A stretch of DNA of 64,000 bases from Odobenus rosmarus divergens (GCF_000321225.1 NW_004452110.1:165705-229704), one strand, 5' to 3'; positions 28,601 to 42,863 are shown, counted from the first letter of the stretch. Notes: a model not told the origin generated them from the letters alone. A program made the numbers and translations.

Positions 28601-31600
28601 CCCTCTGCCGCCTCCTCTCCCTCCCTAACGGACGGCTGAGGGACACCAGGCCCCCATTACAAAGGCGACCAGAGTTTTTCCCAAAAGCCATTTACACTGT
28701 CTGGGCAGGGAAGCGGGAAATAGGTCGGGGACAGGGTGTTTTATTGACTGTCTCTTGTCTTGAGGAGCTGCAGGAAAGCTTTATTAATACAGCAAAACCA
28801 AACAAGCTCATTTAGGGCCGTGCACCACCTGGACCCATTGGAGGTTCAAGCTGATATTTTTGCCTGAAGGCTGAGTCCCCTTTTATTTCTTTATCACGTA
28901 TGTTACCTTTTCCCCTGAAGACCAAATGGGTGCAAGAAGCAAAGAGATTCTGGATTAGAGAACAGCTTCTATTCAAAACACCCTGAACTTGTCGAAGTTA
29001 CCCCACTACGTGGAGACTGTTGAAATTTTGCCCTCTTGCCTTATTATCATGGGGCCCATCCAGAGATCAGAGGGTGCCAGGAAGCGGAGGCCACACCCCT
29101 CTCTGCACTGCACGGTCCCGGGCGCATGGTGGGCCTGCAGCAGGGACAGCCCCTCTGCCACTGGCCACGTAGGATTAGTGACCTCTTGGTTTCAACACCT
29201 TGGGGGACCCTTTTTCTGGGGACGTGTGGGGTTTCAGGTCACCAGCACTCCATGCCTGCAACCCGCCCCTCCCTCATCCTCTGGGGAGATGTGAGCTGCG
29301 GGGAACAGAGGGAAGATGCCCGAAGCAGGCTGGTCGGGGGGGCGATCTGCTTCACCTTCTCATGCAGCTGCATGACGAGCCCAGAAGTGGGAACCACTGG
29401 CCACACATTTGGAGGAAAGGGCACCTTCACGAGTGCATGCATCTCAACACAGATGGTTTCACCCTTTGCCAATGTCATTTCCTTGAGCCATTCCTTCTGT
29501 AACTCCCTGATGGCAGAGGAGGGCGATTACCATCACGAAAGCATGGGTGCCCTGCAGACGGTGATGACCACCCACAGATGGGCTCCCAGGGCAGGGCTCT
29601 GGGCAAGGAGGAGGGCTCCTGCCCTTCTGGGTGGCTGGACATCAGTCTCCCGGGCCTTCGGGTGGCTCTGTTCCAAATCCCAGCAAAGCCGGCTGGGGAC
29701 GGATAGCCGAGGAGCAGAGCGAGGGGGTCGGGGAATGAAAAATCTCTAAGAGCAGACAGCAAGGATGGAAGGATTCTTGTTGAACCTACTTAACACGATT
29801 GATTTTCAATGAAGGCAGACCAGGACAATCAGACATCCAGAGTGAAGGGTATGGAATTTGACCACATAGAGAGGGTGATCAGATATCAAGGATGGGGTGG
29901 TTCTTGCTAAAATGATTTAGGAGATTCTTGCTACAGCTGAACTAGACTGGCTGAAGACAGTCCCAAGAGCAAGACCTGGTTGGAAAGAAGGCTCTGAGGA
30001 GCATGTCTACGGTTTGGTCGGGAAGAGGCTTGGCATGGACATTTGGACTGATGGGCCTTTTTGAGGGCCGCCATTTTTAACAACCTCATCCCCATTTCTT
30101 TTGTCTCTTCAAAGGTTTTCTTCCTTTGGTCTCTCATAGAGAAGCTTCTAGCACAACACTGGCAACTACTTCATTGGAGCAGAGTTCAATGGACAATAGA
30201 AAATAAAAACACAGATTTCTCCTTGAGAAAACAATAAGACTTTGGATTTTTAAAAGGAACAACTGATTTTCTTGGGAGACAAGGGTATTCGGGGCCAGGA
30301 GCTGAATCTGTGAGGTAGAGTGCTGGCCCAGTGTGGGACTGGAGGCAGGAGGGGTGGAGGGGGGGCGCTCTGGAGGAGAACCATGGGTGATTACACATCT
30401 ACAGTTTCTATTTACCCAGTGTTCTTCTAGAACCTTCACACTATGCTAACCAGGGCTCTGTGACATTGACAGCTAGCTGGTCAGGATACACCCCAGGTGG
30501 GAACCACCCCTACTGCTGTGAGGTTTCCAGCACCTTCTGGACATTGTGCCACTTGAGGCACGTTAATGGGAATGATCACCTGCTTTTAGGGGAAGAAACA
30601 TAGAGGCTTAGGGGATGAGGGGAGCTGACCATGGTCTTGGGACAAATGGAAGAGAGGATGCCAGCCCGTGTCTCTCTAAACCTTCCTAACCACTGCACTC
30701 TGCAAAGAACAGCTATGGAAGATTGAAATGGGCTCTACCCGCATTGGGAATTTTCCTGCCCTTTGACCCCATATGCCACCCCATATGCCACTCCTAGGGG
30801 TTTTCCTGAAGGCGATAATTGCACAGATATGAAAAGGTGTGATCATAGGGACTGTTCACTGTGGCATTGTGTATCACTGACTGACAAGGCAAATGTCCAT
30901 CAGAAGAGAGCAATTAGGTGAATCCTTGTGCATTTATACACTGGACTCCCTTGAACCACTAAAAGTGAAACTTTTTGCAATCAACTTTTTGCAGTCGATG
31001 TATTACTTGTATAGGAAGGCAAAAGCACAATAAAAATCTTTAAAAAAATTATCGGGATGGTTTGCGGCAAAAGGACATCATTCCCAAAATTAGACTCACT
31101 GGGCAATAATGGTGCACAGTTCAGTGTGCAAAGCCTTGTGCTAAGCTCTGTGGGGAGTCATGACATTTAGTGACAGCCAGCCTTGTCCTCTGGGGGTTTG
31201 CAGAGGGAAATGGTAGGGCAGGCTCTGACAGATGGCTGCCTGCATTGGGTCATGAGGCAGCCGAGGAGAGGCAGTGAAGACTGCCGGGGAGGGCTTGGGT
31301 TCAAGTTCTTGGGTGGTGGGAGAGCCAGATGCAAACAAAGGGCATGGGGCATCCTAGGTGCTGGGAATGCCAGAGTGCAAGCAGCAGGGAGGTTACTTTG
31401 AGAAACCCTTCTTACTTCTCCTCCCTCCCTCCCTCCTTTCTTTTCATTTGCATGAAGACCTTAAAAAACCTTCAAAATTAGCAATATGTGTTCATGCAAC
31501 TATTTTGGAAAGTGTTTGGCGTTGCCTGGGAAGGGCAAAGCTGGGCCTAGCCCACAATCCAGCAGTTTCTTCCACAGGCAGACCCTGGAGACGCACGTGC

Positions 31601-34600
31601 ATCAGTGCGCCAGGGTGTGGGGCACGCATCTCCACCGCAGCCTGGCTGATGAGAGCCCCAAATCAGGGACGCCCCAGTGTCCACTCACAGAATGAACACG
31701 GAAAATGCGATACGGTCATACAAGGGAATACTAGACAGCAATGAACATGAATGAGCTGCACTTATACAGAATACGGCTGAATCTCACCAGCGATATTGTA
31801 CCAAAGGAACCAGAAGAAGAACAAGGAAGGTGTCATCAAGTAAGTCAGGAGAGTGCTTACTTTTAGGGGAAGGGAGGTGACTGATGGAGGAGAGGCACCC
31901 GGGGGCTCTGGGGCTTCTACATCTCGACCTGGATGGGGGTCACCTGGGGCTCACCAAACAACTCCTCTTTACATGACAAATACATGTTTTGTGCCCTCTT
32001 CTGTGCATGCACCTCATGATAAAAAATATAAGAAGCAATAGAAACTTGTGGTAAATAACACTTCAAAAATATGGAAGGGCATAAAATTACAAGTGGAAAA
32101 TAAAGATCTCCACCCTCCTACATGCCCCCCCCCCCATTTCACTTCCTGGAACTGATTACTATGGGCACCTCCGGGGGTTGACCAACACCCACCCAGAACC
32201 CAGCTGTGTGCACGTAGAGCCTCTTTAATAAATGTGCTTGTTTTCCTAAATTGGATTGTAAGAGGCCTGCTGTCCTGTGAGTTTGATTGCACTGGAGGAT
32301 AACATCTCTTGGATATTTTTCTATGGTAAACATCGCGCTACCTAATTTTCTTAAGTGACCACTTGGTATTTCATTGTAAGAGTGACCACCCCTTACTTCA
32401 TAGGCCTCAATGTGCCCACGCTCAGGAAGTTTCCAGATTATTCTTATTGACCAACAATTCTGAAGTCACGCAAGAGACTTGACATACAAACATCTTTTCC
32501 AAAAGCTTTCTCATCCTTAAGTCTTTTCTCCCATTTGGGGGGTTTGGTGAATGTTTGGGCTGGTAGAAGACACTCTCTGCATGTGGCCATTTTAAAGGGA
32601 TTCATTTTCTGCTCCCCTCAGAGGAATTAGGGTTGCAAAATCTGGAACAAAATAAGACCAAGACCCAGAAAGTCACGCTTATAGCAGCAGCTCAGGCTAC
32701 CTGTGCAGAAGGGGTGGACCAGAACCTTCCGCAAAGGCTCCTGGAAAAGGGAAAGCTCTCTGCGTGTGCGTGTGCATGTGTGTGTGCGTGCGTGCGCGTT
32801 TCCCTGCGGCACCCAGCACTGGCTTTGCGGGGAGACAACATCTTCTACAATAAGACAACAGTCAATATAAATCCAATTGGTTATAATGACTGGATTTCTC
32901 TCCCCCCACAGAGATGGTGACAGTGATTTCTCAGATGTCTTTTAGTTACAGACAAGTTTCCGAACAAAATAATTAGGTTTGGGTCTTTGCAGCCTGCCCT
33001 ATCGGACTATTGATTAACCACTGAAGTCTCCTGCCCTGCGGATGTCTGGGTGTGCAGTCGGCATAGCAAGTGGGCAAAGACAGCTCTGAGCAGGGGGGTG
33101 GGGGAGGTGGGGATGGGAGAGGTGAGGCTCCACAGAGCTGCATCCTGAGTCTGTGGTTTCTCCCAGAGTCCTCTGCTGCTGAGAACCACCTGTGGGCACC
33201 CACCTGTTGGTACCCCCAGTGTTAGACACCTGCTTCCCCCAAACCATAAAGGTCCAGGAAGCAGAGTTCCAGTCCCCACTGCCTGGTCTCACACCCGTGT
33301 GACATCGGGCAAGGCTGTGTCCATCTCTGGGTGCTTCCTCGTGTGGAAAGGGCAGCCTTTAGACTTCGTAGCCTCCCAGGCCCCTTCCAGCCCTGGTGTT
33401 TTGTCCCAGGGCTGCCCAGGAGAAATAAAACGTGAGCCACAAACTTTGGCCATGCAAGTAATTTAAAACTTTCTAGCAGCCACGTTAAAAGAAGAAGCAA
33501 CTGGTGAAATTAGTTTGAATAATATATTTTATTTAACCCAGTGTATCTAAAATAGTATCGTTTCAGCATGTAAACAATACAAAAGCTATTAACGAAATAC
33601 TTCACATTTTTTGTACCAAGTCTTCGCAATTCAGTGTGTATTAAAATAGATTATAAATGCCGACAGCGCATCTCGAGCCTGGTTGCATTTCAAGCGCTCC
33701 AAGGCCCCATGTGCAGAGTGGCTCCTGGATTGGACAGTGCAGGTCTACCTGGTTCAGCTGCTGTCAAGCAGATGGGGAAACTGAGGCCCAGCTGGTTGGG
33801 GCAGAATCGGCTCTGGTCCCAGGGCTCCTCACCTTGCGTCCGATGTCAGTCCTGTGGTCCTACTCTGCAAGTAGCTCCGTGCACACTTCCTTGGGGAGAC
33901 AAAAGAGGAAGAGATCGCGTCCTTTGCTGTCAAGGAGTTAAAGGTCCAGGTGGAAAAGAAAAAAAAAAAAAGAATGAGCCCAGGTGAAACTGTTGGGGCA
34001 CACTGCACTCTAGCAATGCTTTAGTGGGGTTTTTGGAGGCAGAAACCCAGGGAGGGTGGCAGCAATTATCCCAGGCTTGACTGCCCTGTGCAGAGAGGAC
34101 TTCAGCTGGGCTCTGGGGGGATGAGGAAAATGTGAATAACATCTGTGGCTGGGCTTGGAGGGGCACAGTCTGATTAGAGCAGAGGGTGGGAGCTGGGGGG
34201 TAGGGTGGGGGATGACCCTAAGAGCTAGGCAGAAGGGTTTAGATGTGAGTATCAGGGAGTCACCTAAGGCTCTTGAGCTGGGGCAGGGGTCCTTGGAAGC
34301 TGTGGTTCATGGAGACCCGCTGAGTTCCCGATGGGACTGGAGGCAGCACCTGGAGCCAGGGAGGCCGGTCAGGAGGCTGCTGGAGCAGTAGCTAGTGATG
34401 GGGATTGGGGGTTAAGACGAAAGAGGAGCCATTCCATGGACTTGGAGGAAGCCTGTGCCATGGCCATGCTTTGGTGGTGACAATGTGCCCCTGTGATGAC
34501 ATCTGGGTAGTTTGCTTTTTGCCGGCCTCCCTTGCCCAAGGGCAGGAAGGTCATGTGAGGTGGATGGATCTGCCTAAGCAAAGACTCCGAGTCAAGAAGG

Positions 34601-35217
34601 AACAGAGTTTGGAGGGTCAGGGGGCTGGGATGGCTGCAGGGAAGGGGGCATGAAGGATTCAACTGTCCGAGACTTTAACAAGCAGAGACAGCCATCCCTC
34701 GTAGCATCATAAACAGAATGGGCTTTTTGGTGAGTCAGTGGGATGGTGGGAAAAAGGTTTTTCACGCCAAACCAGGTAGGAGGAGATGGGGCTTGGGTAG
34801 GTAGAAGGGGGTGCACACGGCAGGTGAGGGAGTGACTTTTGCAAAGGCAGGGGGCTGGACTGAGCTAGCACATCACTGCGTGGGAGGGCAGATACCTGCT
34901 AGGGCACCGGTCAGTTCATTTAGTTACCCGAAGCTGGTGCTCATTGCTTAGGTGATCAGGGACCGTGAGCCAAGCACAGCATTTACTGAATACTGTTTTC
35001 TGTGCCAGGCAGTGTGAGACTCTGGGGGGCGGATGATGTGGTGAGCAAGACACCAGAGGCCCTGGCCTCAGCTTGCATGGAGGAAGATGTAAAAATCAGA
35101 CGTTAATCATAGTTGCAGTGAAATTGTGATTATAACAAGTGCCAGGAGTAGGGACCTATCAAAATAGCGCGGGGGACATATGCATAAGGATCGGTGAGGA
35201 CTTCTCTGAAATGCTTT
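25601..35217. other. Intergenic DNA
   Basis: About 9.6 kb free of young SINEs. I find no supportable gene. It has simple repeats (poly-A near 27990, the GT tract near 32770, poly-A near 33958). Open frames are scattered and without homology I recognise. Confidence 0.6.
32761..32802. repeat. Alternating purine-pyrimidine (GT/GC)n tract
   Basis: About 40 bp of TG/CG alternation, a potential Z-DNA former. Confidence 0.85.
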
Positions 35218-35230
35218 TCCATCCACTTAC

Positions 35231-35467
35231 TTTTTTTTTTCTTTCGAAAGTTTATTTAGTATCAAGCAAGAGGAGACTTCACTTAACACTACAGAACATT
35301 TCCAGACTTGAGTTACAAAAGAATACCACATTACTCCCACTTGCAATTGGCTTCCATTTTATGCTTGTTGTTGGCAAGTGGGAAAAAAATTAGCATACGG
35401 CTGAAAGATAAAATAACTACATTTCTATGGAAACCTTTAAAATGAAAGGTGAGGCTTATGTTAAAAG
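35231..35467 (-). pseudogene. 5'-truncated processed retrocopy of an unidentified mRNA 3' end
   Basis: The element reads on the minus strand as a 3' UTR-like sequence with an AATAAA signal (complement of 35251-35256) shortly followed by a poly-A tail (T10 at 35231-35240). It is bounded by 13-bp direct repeats, 35218-35230 and 35468-35480, which match at 11 of 13 positions. These are the marks of L1-mediated retroposition. It does not look like a CAN SINE or L1. I do not recognise the parent gene. Confidence 0.65.
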
Positions 35468-35480
35468 TCCATTCATTTAC

Positions 35481-38400
35481 TTTTAAATGTCTTGACCTGA
35501 GATGTAAAGGCTGAGGGGGAATTAAGTACATAAATGGGAAGAGAGGGGGGACATTCGAGGCAGCAGAAATGGTCTGAGCAAAGGCTCTGGGGTGAGAAGG
35601 AACACAGGGTGTATGGACAGATGGGAGACTAGGAATGAGAAAGATAATCAGACAAAGAGGAAGAGGAAGAACCTCTCGGGCAGAAGGAGCAGAGAGTGCA
35701 AAGGCCCTGAGGCAGAGAACCCACCTTGAGAGAAGCCCTTTGTGGCTAGAGGGGGAAGGCAGGACAGAGCGGCATCAGAGGTGTGGAGGCTCCATGGCCC
35801 AGGTTGGCGAGGGCCCTTCAGGCGGCAATGCTGGGACCCTCGGGACACAGAGAGACATCTGAAGCCATTTGAGAGCCCAAGTAATCAGGGAATCTGATTT
35901 TCGATCAGAGGCAAGGGCAACGTGGCAAATGAAAACGGAGGGAGTGGTTGAGGCTGGACAGGGTCCCACTGAGCCACACTGAAGACATTTGACGTTATCC
36001 CAAGTGCAAGGCCCCTGAAGGGTTATAGATCAGGGAGTGGCGTGACCACACTGGTGTTCTGGAGCTCTCTCCCGCTGGTGGTGAGGAGGGTGGACTGTGG
36101 GAGGCCTGGGTGGCTGCTGGGGTAGCCACTGGGGATGACGGCAATGGTCCAAGTAAGGGGGAGAAATTAAGGCATGGAGCTGATGAGACACAGCTCTTCA
36201 CAGCTGGCTGGCTCTTTGCAGCCTCCAATTACAGCGAATGTCCTCAGACAGGTTGGTGATTCTATTAAAGTGGCCAAACCTGGAGACCTGCATTTTACAG
36301 ATAATGCTGCATAAAGCCAGCTAATTCAGGGACTGAATTATTAAGTTAGAGCATCTATGACTTAATTTTATCGGCAGTCAGCAAGGCATCCTTCAAGTAA
36401 ATTGACATTTGCTTTGCCCTTCCCTCTTAAACCACAACAGATTTGGTTCAATTTTAAACAGAAAATGTTCTCTTGCAGTATGCAGAAGAACTCAGAAACG
36501 AATGGAAATGAAATGCATTTGTTCCCAATCGTAGCCTCATTATTTACATGTAGGCTCAGCAACTGATAGAGCTGGCTTCAAAGAAAAAAAACCCAAAACC
36601 AACCAATAACCAAACAACCCTTTAACTGAATGTGACGGATCCTGGCTGAGACCTTCCATGAGCACTGGAAAAGAATAAAGTCAGCTGTGGTTCAGGGTAA
36701 ATGAATACCAATTAAGCCAACGTGGTTGTTGGTATTGTTTTGATCTCGTATACGTCTGCTGGTTCTTCTGGTCTAGGTGCTCTATCCGTTGCGAGAAAGA
36801 GGTGTTAAATCCCTCAGTTAGGATTGTGAAATTGTCTTTTTTCTTCCTGTCTGGCTTTGTTCCATATGTTTTGAAGTTCTCTTATGGTGTACATACACAC
36901 TGTGATGACGATGTTTTTCTACTGCACTGATCACTTTTGTCATGATGAGAGTTCCTTCTTTGTAACTCCGTTTAAAGTTTGGTTTGGGAATGCACGCGAT
37001 CTGGTGGTAACAGAGGTATTCCAGCCTTCTATGCTTACGGTTTGCCTGGTATATTTTTCCCACCCGTTGACTTCCAACCCATCTGTGTCTTTATATTTAA
37101 AGAATGTGTCTTACGGGCAGCGTAGAGTTCAGGCTATTTTTTTTTTTTTAAATCCATCCTAACAATTTCTGTCTTTTAATTGTAGTGTCCATTACCACTG
37201 AAAGTAATTTGGGGTCTAGTTGGATTTCATCTATCATTTTATTCATTCCTCATTGTTTGTGCTCATCTGTTCCTCCTTTCCCCACCTTTTAAAATGATTT
37301 GAATACTTCATAGAATTTAATTTAATTTTAATTTTCCTGTTTAGCTATTCTCCTTTGCATTATTTTTTACAGTGGTGGGGCCCTACGGATTACAATATAC
37401 ATCCTTAATTTTTTACAGTCCATTTACAGGTAATAATCTACCACTGCATGTAAAGCATAGAAGTCTGGTCACTTTATAGCCTCATAACCACCTCATCCTT
37501 TACTTATTATTGTTATAAGTAATACATCTGCACATGTCACGAATCCATCAAAAGACCAATATACTTTTGTTTGCAGTGTTATATTTTTAAAGAGTTAAAG
37601 GTTCGTAAAGGGAAAAGGTCAAAGAAAAAAAAAAAAGAGCGAAAAAGAACAGAAAACATCTGGGTCTGTTGCAGTTAGCCAGATATTTATTTACCTTTTC
37701 CGAAGCTCTTCATTCTTTCCCGAGGATCTGGGTTTCCATCGGCTGTCATTCCCCCTCAGTCGGGCTTGAGACACAGCACAGCCCTGCCAGTCCCTGGGAG
37801 ACGCGATCCACGTGTGGCCCGCGTGCTCAATACGGCCACCTCTGCACGGAAAGCCTTTGTCCCTTCCAGGCAACCACGGCTGACAGCCCCTTTGGAAAGG
37901 AACCTCGCGTACAGAGAGCTGATCGTCTGTCTCGGTTCTGCACACACTATGGTCATTGGTCTTTGCAAGGCCCATTTCTTGGTTCATTTCTACATCCTTC
38001 CACTTTCGCACCTCATCCTGGATTCCCACTCCTGGGTCCCTCTCCCTACAAAGGCATCCAGGTCCGTGTGCTCAATACACAGCCTTGGACAGGAATGAAG
38101 CCCCAACATAGGCAGGGGTGCTCTGTGCACTTTTAATGAACCAACATGCAATCACGCCCTAGAACTTGCTCTTCTCTGCCCTCCCCCACCTGCCTTCCTC
38201 CTTCATCACTGTGAAATCTGCGCAGACGGGGCCGGTAATCCGATGCGCGGCCTCTCACGGCTCCAGGGGGCTCCTCCTCATTTCGCTCCTTTGTTCCCCA
38301 GGGGTGGAACCCGGGCTTGCCTGCAGCTGCCCACTACTGCCGAGGACACTGCAATGTCTCTGCCTGTTCTGGGCCCCTTAGGGACTGGGGAGAGAGGGCT

Positions 38401-38953
38401 GGATCAGAGGGTGCCTGTTGACTTCATTCCCCCAAGCGGTCCTGATGGCTCTCCATAAAGGCTGCACCAGTCCCCCCACCCCACTCCAAGGTGAGGAACC
38501 CCATTTCCTCACATCTTCACCAACAAATGGCATTTACCCAACTTCCTAACTGTTGCCAGGCCGTTGGGGGTTGTGCTGTTTCTCACGGTCTTTGATTGGC
38601 GTGTCTCTCATCACTAGCGTGCCCGAGTGTCTCCTCAAGAGCTTGGCAGCCCTCTGGGCTTCCTTTCGTGTGACCGGCCTGCTCCACCCTGTGCCTAGCT
38701 CTCCAGGGGGTACGCCGGCTCCTTCCCCCCCACACCCCGTGTTTCCTAGGGTTTTCATCAGGTTTTAGGGTCAGAACCATTGTCTCTTCAGGGTGCCCTT
38801 GTTCATTTCTGCTCTGAACACTATTTGCATTTCATACTTCAATGCCCAGGAGCTAAGTCTGTTTTCCTTAATTCCAAGTTCTCTCATAGACAAGGGCCTG
38901 AGAATTTTCCCCACAGACCACCTACGCCTTCCAGGTACTCAGCACGTTCACTA
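35481..38953. other. Intergenic DNA
   Basis: An ancient purine-rich repeat near 35560-36140, then unique sequence and the degraded L1 fragment. No gene. Confidence 0.55.
36790..37600 (-). mobile_element. Degraded L1 ORF2 fragment
   Basis: AT-rich sequence resembling inverted ORF2, such as the block around 36900-37200. There are many stops in all frames. Ends are approximate. Confidence 0.6.
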
Positions 38954-38966
38954 TTCCAATGCCAGA

Positions 38967-39781
38967 GAACACGTCTTAAAATTTTGATGTCATTTTGTTT
39001 TCATTCCAATATAGTTAACAGGGTTATATTTAGTTTCAGGTGAACAATACAGTGATTCAACACTTCCTTACATCACCTGGTGCTCGTCACAAGTGCCCTC
39101 CTTAATCCCCAGCGCCTGTTTCCCCCCCTCCCCTCTGGTCACCAGCAGTGTGTTCTCTATAGTGAAGTGTCTGTTTCTTGGTTTGCCTCTCTTTTCTCCC
39201 CTTTTGCTCATTTGTTTTGTTTCTTAAATTTCACATCTGAGTGAAATTATATGGTATTTGTCTTTCTCTGACTGACATTTTGCTTTGCATTATACTCTCT
39301 AGCTCCATCCATGTCAGTGCAAAATGGCAAGAGCTCATTCTTTTTTACGGCCGAATAATATTCCGTTATATACATACACCACATCTTCTTTATCTATTCA
39401 TCTATCCATGGACACTTGGGCTGCTTCCACAGTCTGGCTATAGTAAAGAATGCTGCTACAAACATAGGGGTGCATGTATCCCTTTGAATTAATGCTTTTT
39501 TTTTATTTTGGGGGTAAATACCCCGTAAGGTGATTCCTGGATCATAGGGTAGTTGTATTTTTAACTTTTTGAGGGACTTCCATATCGTTTTCGACAGTGG
39601 CTGCACCAGTGTGCTTTCCCACCAACAGTGCAAGAGGGTCTTTTTCCTCCACACTCTTGCCAAAACATGTTTCTTGTGTTGAGTTTAGCCATTCTGCCAG
39701 GTGTGAGGTGATACCTCGTTGTAGTTTTGATTTGCACTTCCCTGATGATGAATGATGTTGAGCATCTTTTCACATGTCTGC
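38967..39781 (-). mobile_element. 5'-truncated L1 3' end
   Basis: The minus strand reads L1 3' UTR and the last part of ORF2, heavily broken. A perfect 13-bp repeat (TTCCAATGCCAGA) at 38954-38966 and 39782-39794 brackets the element and is a likely target-site duplication. Confidence 0.85.
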
Positions 39782-41149
39782 TTCCAATGCCAGACAATAT
39801 TTTATGAGCGTGAACATCCACTGTGTGCTTGGCACTATGCAAGCATCATCTCCCTGAATCCCCATAACAACTCTGGGAGGGGGCCTTTTATCATGCTTGA
39901 GTGACAGATGTGAAGAAAGGCACAAAGGAGTTTAGTAAATGCCCAAAGTCATATAACTTGTAAAAGTGACCCAGTCAGGATGCTATCTATAGCTGAGATT
40001 CCTTCTAGTGTATCTCAAATAATGCCGATTTCAAATAGCTGCTATGTTCTAAGCAGCTCCCTATCATTCATGCCTTCTCATTCCTAAATATTGAAATTTA
40101 CTGAAAAAAGTCAACCCTGGTGGTACCTTTGTACCTTCCCAGTCCCTAGTGTTTGAAAGGGTAGGGGCAAGTGGAGGCAGGGGGCTTGGTGGCTGAGCTC
40201 ACCCGTCTGAGTTCCCAGGGAACTATCTATCCCCAATGTTCATATTCCTTACAGGTATTTAATGAGCATTGACTGTGTTCGGCAATCTTGGTGATGAGCA
40301 AAAAGAGTATCTGATACTTGGAGAGACAGAGATAATTGCTCACACTTATGGGAATATTATTCTTCATGGAGAGACAAGTTCTGGAGGAAGTAACGGTTCC
40401 ATGAGGGTTTAAAAGAGAAGGCCCTGTCTGATACTGGAGGTGGGGTCCACGAAAGGATGGCTTCTCGTAAGAAGTGACGTTAGGGCTGATAAAGAAGAAT
40501 GGGAGGGAGATAACTAGGAGAAGAAGGGGAAGATCTTCTCAGGCAGAGGGAATAGTGCAAAGGCCCTGAGGCAGAGAAACATTGAGAGGAACCAGGGTGG
40601 CTGAAGGGGAAGGCAGGAGCTAAATGGGTTAAGAGAAAGTTGTGGATCCCCAAAGACCCAGACCAGACTGGTCTTCCCAGGCTGGATCTTCAACCTGGAA
40701 TGCCAGGACACTGGGTATATATGAAGGCTTCTCAAGCCATGGGAGACCCTCGATTTACACATGTCCTCTATTTTAAAAATGATCTGGCTGAGATGGACCC
40801 GGGGTAGAGACGTGAGGTTGCTCCTTTACCACCTCCCCTTTCAATAATCTCCTGTCTCCCACTGGTCAGAGAAGACGTTCACCTCTCATCCAACCTGATT
40901 CTTACCACCTTACTGTGTTATATTGTCCTGAGGCATAAAAACACCCAGAGGCAATGTTAGTGCCTGTTTTTGCCAAAAAATCCTCCCCCCATCCATCTCA
41001 TTCAGTCATGCACTTCTAATACAATTTTTCTTATGTTTAATAATTATCAAAATTCATATGTGTATGATGCCTTTATCATTTATATGCTACTAATGATTGT
41101 TATAATAACACGATCATAAAGGGAATTTTAAAATTCACCTGTATTGCGC

Positions 41150-41285
41150 TGCTACCAGAATGTGTAGGCACCCCAAGAACAGTGATTTTGCCTGCTTTGA
41201 CCATTCCTGTCTCCCCAGCATCAACCATTGTGCCTGGCATGTAGTAAGCACTCAATAAATCCTTATCAGGTGAATGAATGGTGGA
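41150..41285 (+). repeat. L2-like 3' end
   Basis: Ends GTAGTAAGCACTCAATAAAT with a GAATGAATGG tail, typical of L2. Confidence 0.6.
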
Positions 41286-41289
41286 CAAG

Positions 41290-41480
41290 TCAAGCTCTCA
41301 CTTTGCACAGAGCACTGTGTTAGGGGATTCCCACTTCATCTTCACTACAACCCTGCAGTCATTCCAATTAGTATCCCCATGTCAGAGATGGGGAAACTAA
41401 GGCACAGAGAGGCTATGTAATTTGCCCAAGGTCACCTACCAAGGAAGTAGCAGACTGGGACCCAGGCATCCTGACCAGAA
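41290..41480 (+). repeat. MIR-like remnant
   Basis: Contains GAGATGGGGAAACTAAGGCA and GCCCAAGGTCACCTACCAAG, the MIR core pattern. Confidence 0.7.
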
Positions 41481-42863
41481 CCCTTAACCATGACCCGTTT
41501 CTCCCCAAGGGAGCATGGGGCAGAGTCTGTGTCTTTGGGTTCTGAAACTCCAGGCATGTTGGGGCACTCCCTGAGTGTGATACCCGCCACAGCCTTCTCC
41601 ATGACTCCCTGCCATCTACTCTCTCCTCCTAAGTGGTTTTCCTTCTCTCCGTGTTTAATATTTCAGTTGACACATCCTAGGACATCCCGGAGTCCCCACG
41701 TTACTGACCTACTTACTTATCCAGCCATCTTTCTCATACACCAGGGGCAGCATGGGGGTGTATGGAAGGAGGGAGGTGAGAGAGTGGGGAGCACCACGCA
41801 TCCCCCTCTGCTGCAAGCAGCCTCCAGCTGACAATAGGCCAACATTAGTAAAACAAGGCTGGGCTCCATGGCTAGGAGACTGCAGCGGGGTAACATTTAT
41901 TCTATGTGGCTTTCCAAGAAACTAGCTCTGGTTCCTTCCACCCTCCAGAAGGGTCTCCAAAGTCCAGCTGTGTAAGGACATCTGTTTGTTTCTGTTCTGC
42001 TTATAAAACGGAGGGACTTGGAAATCAAAGGTGGGCCCTTACCCCTTGGGAGTGAGGATTACGGCTCCTGATCACCTACAAACAGGCCTGTCTTAACCTG
42101 ACCCCCTCCCCCCACTCGGCCTCGCACAAAGACTAGAGGACTACAGCATACAGGGTCTGGACCAGCTGCCTCCCCAGTCCTTTTGCTAAGATGCCAGGTA
42201 CCTACCTGGTCTCTAGCGTCCCCTGTCCAGGGTGACGTACTCCTGCTGGCCCCAGAGGCCCAGGACCCTGCTCCTACTTTCTGAGTCCTAGGCTCCAGGG
42301 CTGGGGTCTTCAGGTCCCCTTTCTCACTGGGGGGTGACACCCAGAGGTGTCCCCTTTCCCCCTGTTTCCCCATCCCAACCTGAGGGGACCCAAGGACCTG
42401 CCCGTCAAAGACTCCAAGTGGCACCCTTCATCATGCTCCAGAGGCGGGGAGAGGAGAGGAATGGTGGGGGTGCTGAGTGGCTTCCCCTCGAAAGAGATCT
42501 GTCCCTGTCTCCCAACACCCTATGACCCCTTTCCCTGGCACTCTCATCCAGTAGCCTTCATGTCCTCACGGCCAGTCTCAGGGGCGGGGAGGCTCAAAGA
42601 GCAGCTGCAGCCCCTACCTGGGGCCAGGTGAAAGCACTAATCCCGGACTCCTCCTCTTGGCCCTGACCTTAACTCCAGGACCCTTGACCTCTCGCTCTGG
42701 GGCCCCTGACTTCTTCCCTCGGCGTCCCAGCCGCGTCCCCCGGGCGGCTTGGGATGGGGCACCGTCGGGTCCGGACGGAGAGCCAGGGAGGCCGGCGCAG
42801 GTCTGGGGAGAGGGAGGGCTGAGGCCGGGCTGGAAGGTGGCGCCCTCCCGCCCCCGCCGGCCG

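Larger units (their letters stand above)
39795..42639. other. SLC18A2 upstream flank
   Basis: MIR/L2 remnants (39795-39990, 41150-41480), a second copy of the ancient repeat near 40540-40630, and unique sequence rising in GC toward the promoter. No gene. Confidence 0.6.

Noticed and set aside
29036..29749. 237-codon plus-strand open frame
   Set aside because: Composition is not protein-like and no homology was recognised; it is consistent with GC-rich intergenic DNA.
30774..30796. Short tandem CCATATGCCAC repeat
   Set aside because: Two imperfect units only; no function or mobility suggested.
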